Of a DNA stretch of 48,936 bases, positions 43,411 through 48,936 are shown piece after piece; positions within the stretch are counted from its first letter, which is position 1; every line of letters starts with the position of its first letter. Made by a program: the position numbers and the translations under genes. Below the pieces are notes generated by a model. It was not told the DNA's origin and did no database searches. It saw only the letters and a list, made by a program, of their open reading frames with translations. This DNA comes from Lentimicrobium sp. L6 (lineage in GTDB: Bacteria; Bacteroidota; Bacteroidia; Bacteroidales; UBA12170). The stretch is from contig NZ_JABKCA010000041.1 in assembly GCF_013166655.1 (NCBI RefSeq), forward strand, positions 1 through 48,936. The letters are read 5' to 3'.

Positions 43411-44641
43411 TTCTACTATGATATTAAAAAGCTTCATGATGATACTGTTCACATGGAGCTTTTTTGGTTTACAAGCTCAGGATCGAAAATCTGTGGAGAA
43501 GCATTTGAAAAAGCTCACTTCTACCTCTTTTGCTGGAAGAGCTTATGTGAATAATGGAGATGCTAAGGCGGCTAAATATATTGCCAAGCAATTTAAGAAG
43601 TATAAACTGGAAACCATTACCGGCAGCTATTATCAAGAATATGAATTTGCCATCAATACCTTTCCTAATCCTATTTCTCTTTCCTTAAATCAACAAGAAC
43701 TCAAGGCTGGACTTGATTATGTAGTTGGGGCCTCTTCCGTTTCAACAAGTGGTGATTTTTCAACTATGTATTTACCTCTTTCAGAAGAGGAAAAGAAAAG
43801 TGATTTGAGTCAAACTTTTTTAGTGGGTGATCAGGCTTATAAAGAATTCTTGAAAGCGAATATATATCATGCAAAAGGATTTTTGTATTTAGAAGAGAAG
43901 CAGCCTATCTGGAGTGTTTATCATGGAAGAGATACTTCTTTATATATGGTATTAAAAGTAAATAGAGAAAAGATAAGAGATAGTATTACTAGTCTTCATC
44001 TTGAGGTAGAAAGTGTTTTTAATCCCTCCCACAAAACTCAAAATGTTTGGGGCTTTGTGGAAGGAGAAAGATATAAGGATAGCATTATTATTGTTGGTGC
44101 TCATTACGATCACCTTGGTATGATGGGGCAGGCCATTTATAGAGGGGCAAATGATAATGCTAGCGGAACAGTAATGGTGATGGAATTGGCTAAGTATTTT
44201 GCAAAACCTGAAAATAAGCCTGATTGTTCCATTGTTTTTGCCTTATTCAGCGGAGAAGAAGCTGGTCTCCTGGGAAGTAGATATATGGCCAATCATTTTC
44301 CTTTCGATTTGAGGATGGTGAAAATGATGATTAACCTAGATATGGTGGCTACTGGTAGCGATGGAATAACAGTGGTGAATGCGAATACGGTTCCACGAGT
44401 TTTTAATCGGCTGGTACAAGTTAATCAGAAAAAGCAGTATTTAAAGGAGGTGAAGGCTAGAGGAGAGCGTTGTAATAGTGACCATTGCCCATTCTATGAG
44501 AAAGGGGTATCAGCTGTTTTTATTTATACGATAGGTTCAGAGGCCACAGCCTATCATAGCCCTGATGATGATTTTCAAAGCCTACCGCTTACTGAGTTTG
44601 ACGATTTATTCCTTCTATTAAGAGATGTTATTCAAGAATAG
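43403..44641 (+). CDS. M28-family zinc aminopeptidase, exported
   Basis: 412 residues. A signal peptide ends about residue 25 (FGLQAQ). The two-zinc site of M28 is complete: GAHYDHLG (His234, Asp236), RGANDNASG (Asp251), FSGEEAGLLGS (Glu285/286), NLDMV (Asp about 312) and TAYHSPDD (His about 388). It would cleave N-terminal residues from peptides in the periplasm or outside the cell. The ATG at 43403 overlaps the previous gene by 8 nt; Met6 (43418) is an alternative start. No sorting domain is present. Confidence 0.9.
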   Translation: MHNSTMILKSFMMILFTWSFFGLQAQDRKSVEKHLKKLTSTSFAGRAYVNNGDAKAAKYIAKQFKKYKLETITGSYYQEYEFAINTFPNPISLSLNQQELKAGLDYVVGASSVSTSGDFSTMYLPLSEEEKKSDLSQTFLVGDQAYKEFLKANIYHAKGFLYLEEKQPIWSVYHGRDTSLYMVLKVNREKIRDSITSLHLEVESVFNPSHKTQNVWGFVEGERYKDSIIIVGAHYDHLGMMGQAIYRGANDNASGTVMVMELAKYFAKPENKPDCSIVFALFSGEEAGLLGSRYMANHFPFDLRMVKMMINLDMVATGSDGITVVNANTVPRVFNRLVQVNQKKQYLKEVKARGERCNSDHCPFYEKGVSAVFIYTIGSEATAYHSPDDDFQSLPLTEFDDLFLLLRDVIQE

Positions 44642-44681
44642 AAAATCATGATAAATGTATTGTGGGCTATTGGTTTATCCC

Positions 44682-44689
44682 TATTTTTG
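44682..44689 (+). promoter_or_regulatory. -7 promoter element TATTTTTG
   Basis: A consensus element about 52 nt before ATG 44742. Confidence 0.5.
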
Positions 44690-44741
44690 CAAATGATATC
44701 ATAATTATCGTTTATAAAACACTTGATAATACTTGCAATCT

Positions 44742-45689
44742 ATGAAAAAACTAGTCTATTTACTTCTTCTTGTATTCGTACTTCCATCTTGTGTAAAAGA
44801 TGATGATAAAGCCCCCGATACTTCGGGTTTGCCAAAGCGAATTAAGACAGCCATATTTTATGATCATAATGTGGAAAGCCAAAGGTTTGATTATTACTAT
44901 AATATAGACAAACTTGTAAAAGCAGAGCTTTATGCCAAAACAGGGGCTTCTGGCGACTGGGAAATGGTTAATGAATTGAATTATGAATATAACCTTCCGA
45001 AAGTTACATTAACAGTGAATTATAACTGGATGGGAACATGGACTGAAACCGCCAAAATAGAATATATCATCGAGGATGGGAAAATTCAGGAAATGAATCA
45101 TTATACTAACTTCTATGATGTTTGGCGACATGATGTTTCAACATCATATTCTTATGCTAATGATAAGCTTATTTCTTATGTACAAGAACATTTAAGATCG
45201 GATACAGTGAGTTATGCAAAAAAATATGAGTATGACTATATTGATGGTTTTCCTGTTCAAGCTAAGCAGTATTACTTCCTTAATGGGGATTGGGAAATGA
45301 ATAATTTCTATAATTATGATTACAAAGTTGGGGGTAGTGGAGGTTACAAAATCAGTGGTTTTGATGCCGATAGTATAGCTCACTCCGAAACGTTGGTCAC
45401 CACAGTTGGGGGGCTAGTCACCAAAAGAGAAACTCTTTTGAGTTCATCTGCGGGTGAGCCATTGGTAATGGATAAAACAGAGGCTTTTAGATATTTCCAA
45501 GAAGTGTATTTATTGTACAGTGATTTGCAAACTGACATACAGTTTCAGCATGTCGATTATTATTACGAAAATGCGGAAGGAAATGCCGCTTGGTTTAATA
45601 GTCCTCAGGAAGAAATAGAGGGGGTTCCTAGACCCAAAGGACATGATCTTGTATATATGAGCTTTAATCTTATTCAAAAAAGATGGTAG
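44742..45689 (+). CDS. Putative lipoprotein with repeated Tyr-rich strands
   Basis: 315 residues from ATG 44742; the longer frame from TTG 44733 is not credible because ATG 44742 begins a clean lipoprotein signal (MKKLVYLLLLVFVLPSC, lipid-bearing Cys17). The mature part is made of repeated short antiparallel strands with aromatic residues (SQRFDYYYNIDKLVKAE, WEMVNELNYEYNLPKV, SYAKKYEYDYIDGFPV), a pattern similar to YD-repeat-like or DUF4595-type lipoproteins. Function is unknown; outer-membrane location is likely. Confidence 0.7.
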   Translation: MKKLVYLLLLVFVLPSCVKDDDKAPDTSGLPKRIKTAIFYDHNVESQRFDYYYNIDKLVKAELYAKTGASGDWEMVNELNYEYNLPKVTLTVNYNWMGTWTETAKIEYIIEDGKIQEMNHYTNFYDVWRHDVSTSYSYANDKLISYVQEHLRSDTVSYAKKYEYDYIDGFPVQAKQYYFLNGDWEMNNFYNYDYKVGGSGGYKISGFDADSIAHSETLVTTVGGLVTKRETLLSSSAGEPLVMDKTEAFRYFQEVYLLYSDLQTDIQFQHVDYYYENAEGNAAWFNSPQEEIEGVPRPKGHDLVYMSFNLIQKRW

Positions 45690-45751
45690 GGTTCCTAAAT
45701 TTAGGAACACGTTAAAGAATTGCGAATATGATTTTTTATTTGTAAATCTTG

Positions 45752-45759
45752 TAGTTTTG
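45752..45759 (+). promoter_or_regulatory. -7 promoter element TAGTTTTG
   Basis: A consensus element about 20 nt before the ATG at 45779. Confidence 0.5.
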
Positions 45760-45778
45760 CAGCTATAAAAAGATAATC

Positions 45779-46333
45779 ATGGAGTGGAAAATATATACTA
45801 AACAAGGTGATAAAGGGCAGACTTCTTTAATTGGTGGAACTCGAGTGCCTAAATACGATGATAGAGTAGAAGCTTATGGAACCATCGATGAACTAAAAAG
45901 CTATATTGGAATCATTAGGGATTTGAGTGAAGATAAAAAGATTAAAGATTTATTATTGGTGATTCAAGAGCGACTTTTTACTGCAGAAAGCAGGGTAGCG
46001 GTGGATTCTGAGGAGGTCTTGAAAAAAATGCCAGAGCTATTAGAAGACGACATTAAGCTATTGGAAAGTAAGATAGATGAGATGAATGAGAGCTTACCCT
46101 CTCTAACGTCCTTTATTCTTCCAAGCGGTCAGATTTTGGCTTCTCATGCTCATGTGGCTCGAACCATTTGTCGACGAGCAGAACGTATTACCTTAAAAGC
46201 ATTCCCCGATGGAAATGTGGATCCTTTAGTTTTGAAATACTTAAATAGAATGTCCGATTTCTTATTTGTACTGGCTCGTAAATTTGCCAACGAGTTGGGC
46301 GATGGAGATGTAAAGTGGGAGCCGAAGGTATAG
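45779..46333 (+). CDS. Cob(I)alamin adenosyltransferase, PduO type
   Basis: 184 residues, normal length. It adds the adenosyl group of ATP to cob(I)alamin to make coenzyme B12. Conserved parts are the ATP-binding N-terminus YTKQGDKGQTSLIGG, DRVEAYGTIDELKSYIG, the arginine-rich CRRAERI and the closing LKYLNRMSDFLFVLAR. No other cobalamin gene is in the window, so it may serve salvage or repair of B12 for a mutase or reductase elsewhere. Confidence 0.94.
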   Translation: MEWKIYTKQGDKGQTSLIGGTRVPKYDDRVEAYGTIDELKSYIGIIRDLSEDKKIKDLLLVIQERLFTAESRVAVDSEEVLKKMPELLEDDIKLLESKIDEMNESLPSLTSFILPSGQILASHAHVARTICRRAERITLKAFPDGNVDPLVLKYLNRMSDFLFVLARKFANELGDGDVKWEPKV

Positions 46334-46337
46334 GAAA

Positions 46338-46374
46338 CTGGGTGCTGGGTGCTGGGTGTACTGGTTACTGGGTT
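46338..46374. repeat. Short tandem repeat of 7 nt
   Basis: CTGGGTG occurs three times in a row (46338-46358), followed by related CTGGTTA and CTGGGTT after two bases. It lies between two genes, directly after the stop of the cobalamin gene, and is noncoding. Confidence 0.7.
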
Positions 46375-46387
46375 TCGTTTTTAAGGC

Positions 46388-46395
46388 TAAATTTG
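46388..46395 (+). promoter_or_regulatory. -7 promoter element TAAATTTG of pssA
   Basis: A consensus element about 25 nt before the ATG at 46421. Confidence 0.5.
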
Positions 46396-46420
46396 TATTG
46401 ATTTTTAATAATATATAGAA

Positions 46421-47122
46421 ATGAAAAAACATATTCCAAACATCATCACTTCTTTTAATCTCTTAAGTGGTATTATGGCCATCTATTTTAGTTTCTTTGG
46501 TCAATTACAGTTGGCTGCGGCATTAATGGCTTTGGGCGCTTTTTTCGATTTCTTTGATGGTTTGGCTGCCAGAGCATTAAATGTGAAGTCCGAAATGGGA
46601 AAGCAAATGGATAGCTTAGCTGATATGGTTAGCTTTGGTTTGGTTCCCGGTTTTATTATGTTCCAATTGATGCAAAAAAGCGAATACTTACCCAATATGA
46701 TGATAGGTGGGCTTGCTATATTGCCTTTTCTGGCTTTTATTATTCCTGTATTGTCTGCCTTCCGATTGGCTAAATTTAATATCGATACCAGGCAAACCGA
46801 TAGTTTTATTGGATTGCCTACTCCCGCATTGGCTTTGTTTGTAGGTAGTTTGCCATTTCTTATCGATGGTGTTTTTAGTATGCAACTCCTTTGGCTCAAT
46901 AATTACTACATCTTACTTGCGCTCTCTTTTGCATTGTCTATGTTACTGGTCTCTGAACTTCCATTGTTTAGTTTAAAATTTAAGAATTTAAAATGGAAGG
47001 ATAATGCCATTCGCTTTGTTTTCTTGGGGCTGAGTATTTTATTTCTTGCCCTCCTCCAAATTGGCGCTTTTCCAGTCGTTATTATTTTGTATGTATTATT
47101 GTCATTATTCAGCAAAAAGTAA
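46421..47122 (+). CDS. pssA: CDP-diacylglycerol-serine O-phosphatidyltransferase
   Basis: 233 residues. It joins serine to CDP-diacylglycerol to make phosphatidylserine, the precursor of phosphatidylethanolamine, in the inner membrane. The CDP-alcohol phosphotransferase motif DGLAARALNVKSEMGKQMDS (about 46-65, then LAD) is complete, with its Asp and Gly residues in place. About seven to eight hydrophobic helices are seen. The N-terminus KHIPNIITSFNLLSG is typical of the type II enzyme. No psd gene is adjacent. Confidence 0.92.
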   Translation: MKKHIPNIITSFNLLSGIMAIYFSFFGQLQLAAALMALGAFFDFFDGLAARALNVKSEMGKQMDSLADMVSFGLVPGFIMFQLMQKSEYLPNMMIGGLAILPFLAFIIPVLSAFRLAKFNIDTRQTDSFIGLPTPALALFVGSLPFLIDGVFSMQLLWLNNYYILLALSFALSMLLVSELPLFSLKFKNLKWKDNAIRFVFLGLSILFLALLQIGAFPVVIILYVLLSLFSKK

Positions 47123-47246
47123 TGTCATTAAATATTTCTTGGGGAGAAAGGTTCCTATCTCTAAGAAAATCACTTATGCTTATGAATAAAGCTTATAAAT
47201 AATTTCACTTTTCATTGCTAATTGATTAACAGGGCTAAGGCTGGCT

Positions 47247-47254
47247 TACATTTG
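47247..47254 (+). promoter_or_regulatory. -7 promoter element TACATTTG
   Basis: A consensus element about 22 nt before the ATG at 47277. Confidence 0.5.
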
Positions 47255-47276
47255 CGCCCTTAATAAATCAAATCAC

Positions 47277-48428
47277 ATGAAGAAAACTTTGTTTAATGCT
47301 ATTGCTGTGTCCATTTTTTTGTTGGGTTCGGCCTCAAGCGCTTTTGCGCTAGATTTTAAAAGTTCTGGAATAACTGAAGTTCTAGAAGTCCAACAGTATA
47401 ATAGAGCCATTCATATTATGGCTATGCTTCTTATTGGTTTCGGCTTTTTGATGGTCTTTGTCAAAAACTATGGAAAGTCAGCCTTAACAGCAACCTTCCT
47501 TTTGGTTAGCGTTTCTTTGCCCATGTATTTGGCTATAAGTAGTTTGAGCTTTTTTGCTGAGAAAAGTGAAATTGAGCATTTTATCTTAGCGGAATTTGGA
47601 GCGGCCAGTTTGTTAATTGCTGCCGGAGCGCTACTTGGTAGATTAAAAATGTACCAGTATATGATTCTGGGTTTATTGTTTATTCCATTTTACATTTTAA
47701 ACGAAGTCATAGTTTTAGATGATCATTTCCATTTCGTGGGTACTATTGCTGATACTGGTGGATCGATTATCATTCATGCCTTTGGTGCTATCTTCGGAAT
47801 CTCTGCTGCTGTTTCCTTATCTACAAAACATCAAAGAGAAATTCCTATTGAAGCTGACGCTACTTCTGATCGTTATTCTCTATTAGGTTCTATGGTACTT
47901 TGGGTATTTTGGCCAAGTTTCTGTGCGGCTTTAGTTCCTGCTGCTGCTATTCCAGCTACAGTCGTAAATGTATTTATTGCGCTCTGTGGTTCTACTGTGG
48001 CTACTTATATTGCTTCGGTTTCTATTAGAGGTAAAATTAATGCTGCTGATATTGCCAATGCAGCTTTAGCAGGAGGTGTGGCTATTGGAGCTACTTGTGA
48101 TCATGCTACTCATTTCGAAGCTATGGTTATTGGTTTAATTGCCGGTGTTATTTCCACAGTTGGATTTGCACTATTACAAGAGAAGCAAGAAAAGTTTCAT
48201 AAAATTATAGATACCTGCGGTGTTTCTAACCTTCACGGAATCCCTGGTATTTTTGGTGGATTAGCAGCTATTGTTATTGTAGATGGTTTAGATGCCAGTT
48301 CACAATTAAAAGCAATTGGTGTTACTGTCATCATTGCTATAGTTGCAGGATTGATTTCGGGAAAAATCATCTCCTTATTTGGTAGGCCAAGCGAAATCTA
48401 TAATGACGAAAACGAGTTTGAAGATTAA
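47277..48428 (+). CDS. Rh-type ammonia channel (Amt/Rh superfamily)
   Basis: 383 residues, polytopic, with a signal-like N-terminal helix ending about residue 24. The twin-His pore pair is present: His167 in GGSIIIHAFGAIFG and His320 in DTCGVSNLHGIPGIFGG. Several segments are closer to Rhesus-type than to classic AmtB channels: SDRYSLLGSMVLWVFWPSF and the DTCGVxNLHGxPG stretch. It would conduct NH3 (possibly CO2) across the inner membrane. No glnK gene follows, which also fits an Rh protein, since these are not known to be GlnK-gated. The C-terminus ends in a short acidic tail. The pore motif gives the superfamily with high certainty, the Rh subfamily with moderate certainty. Confidence 0.85.
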   Translation: MKKTLFNAIAVSIFLLGSASSAFALDFKSSGITEVLEVQQYNRAIHIMAMLLIGFGFLMVFVKNYGKSALTATFLLVSVSLPMYLAISSLSFFAEKSEIEHFILAEFGAASLLIAAGALLGRLKMYQYMILGLLFIPFYILNEVIVLDDHFHFVGTIADTGGSIIIHAFGAIFGISAAVSLSTKHQREIPIEADATSDRYSLLGSMVLWVFWPSFCAALVPAAAIPATVVNVFIALCGSTVATYIASVSIRGKINAADIANAALAGGVAIGATCDHATHFEAMVIGLIAGVISTVGFALLQEKQEKFHKIIDTCGVSNLHGIPGIFGGLAAIVIVDGLDASSQLKAIGVTVIIAIVAGLISGKIISLFGRPSEIYNDENEFED

Positions 48429-48532
48429 TTTTTTTGAGGTGTTCAATTATTTACTCTGCTTAATGAGCCTAATTCAATATGCTATAAATTTATTTTTTCA
48501 CTAAACTGTAGAACTAATTGCTCTGGAGTATA

Positions 48533-48644
48533 CTTTTTTCGCTCCCCTTGGGCCGGAACGATGCTGTTCGCTACGATGAATGTAGCGATAATGATAGTAT
48601 CGTCATTAACCGAAGCGTCAGCTGTTGGGGTAAACGAAAAAAAG
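48533..48644. repeat. Compact hairpin cluster with inverted ends
   Basis: Bounded by CTTTTTTCG and CGAAAAAAAG, with CTCCCC and GGGG just inside. Within it are three smaller hairpins: GAAC/GTTC, CGCTAC/GTAGCG and AATGA/TCATT. It is noncoding and looks like a small mobile or REP-like element. Confidence 0.5.
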
Positions 48645-48751
48645 ATAGAATATTATGATGTTAGGTACTTACCTCCTTGCTTTTATTAAGTAATTGTTTC
48701 ATTAGCTCAATTAATATTTGTTACTAATCAATAAGAATTACTATAGTTTAA

Positions 48752-48792
48752 TTTTCCCTGATTTCCCCAACCCCAAGGGGAGTCAGGGAAAA
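48752..48792. repeat. 41-nt palindrome
   Basis: TTTTCCCTGATTTCCCC pairs with GGGGAGTCAGGGAAAA around a short loop. No T run follows and the nearest gene ends over 300 nt upstream, so it is more likely a repeat than a terminator. Confidence 0.55.
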
Positions 48793-48882
48793 GATTCAGC
48801 AAAATGATTAGATTGAAAAATTTGATATTCTATTCTAATTTGATTTTTGAAACTAAAATCTGATTTTTTTGGCTCCCCATGG

Positions 48883-48903
48883 GGCATTAGCGTTAACTTA
48901 AGC
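48883..48903 (-). repeat. 21-bp repeat, right copy of an inverted pair
   Basis: The exact reverse complement of 34-54. It is preceded by GGCTCCCCATGG, so in its own orientation the repeat continues into CCATGGGGAGCC. Confidence 0.6.
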
Positions 48904-48936
48904 TGTCTATTTTTTTAAGTTACAGATATACATATG

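Larger units (their letters stand above)
48429..48936. other. Intergenic region rich in palindromic repeats
   Basis: No gene is visible on either strand. It contains a 112-nt hairpin cluster (48533-48644), a simple palindrome (48752-48792) and the right copy of the 21-bp inverted repeat (48883-48903). A GGGGAG-containing motif recurs in all three. Confidence 0.6.

Noticed and set aside
1-48936. CRISPR array, tRNA or rRNA genes
   Set aside because: No regularly spaced repeats with unique spacers and no tRNA cloverleaf or rRNA sequence were recognised by eye; a covariance-model search would settle small RNAs.

Overview
The window comes from a member of the Bacteroidota. Four secreted proteins end in type IX secretion (T9SS) sorting domains (three type A, one gliding-associated type B). 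Many genes have a TAnnTTTG -7 element instead of a TATAAT box, almost no gene has a Shine-Dalgarno site, and families such as DUF4296 and the long PurF-like amidotransferase are typical of the phylum. The DNA is AT-rich. I see no tRNA, rRNA, CRISPR array or complete insertion sequence, and I cannot name the genus.

Layout. 373-4013: a flavin-dependent GMC dehydrogenase with its small subunit, then a YbhN-type membrane protein. 4014-7259: a hairpin-rich intergenic stretch, a small cysteine-containing envelope protein, and a TonB-dependent receptor carrying the copper-ligand motifs of the OprC/NosA family. 7416-16644 (minus strand): a tight five-gene island encoding a C5-cytosine methyltransferase, a MORC-like GHKL ATPase, a Z1-family helicase-like ATPase, a PD-(D/E)XK nuclease (DUF4420 type) and an AIPR abortive-infection protein. 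This is the accessory part of the window and its most interesting system. 16645-17314: degraded sequence upstream of the island. 17315-28741: a TPR/LuxR-type regulator, two T9SS cargo proteins, a PurF-like enzyme, a large membrane-anchored beta-propeller protein and an SDR-like protein lacking the catalytic Tyr/Lys. 29057-33733: a DPP III-like metallopeptidase lipoprotein, a small heat-shock protein, a secreted protein of unknown role and a T9SS protein interrupted by a frameshift in an 8-T tract. 34195-48428: largely core genes (RecQ, a DUF4296 lipoprotein, a type B T9SS protein, GlyA, Dtd, thymidine kinase, an M28 peptidase, cobalamin adenosyltransferase, PssA), ending with an Rh-type ammonia channel.

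How the genes work together. The five minus-strand genes overlap or lie within 24 nt of each other, so they are almost certainly one transcript. Their combination matches the MORC/paraMORC restriction-modification neighbourhoods described computationally by Iyer, Abhiman and Aravind (2008): a methylase marks self DNA, a GHKL ATPase and a Z1 ATPase would act on DNA, a PD-(D/E)XK enzyme would cut, and AIPR could act as an abortive-infection effector. The copper receptor and the small Cys protein before it probably form a metal-uptake pair. The remaining genes are mostly single units with their own promoters and terminators.

Several repeat families decorate the intergenic spaces: CACAAAG-rich palindromes (three copies), a 249-bp element with inverted ends, GGGGAG-containing palindromes, and a 21-bp sequence present in inverted orientation at the two ends of the window. 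Several start codons were moved from the longest open frame because a promoter or signal peptide shows the longer start is wrong.
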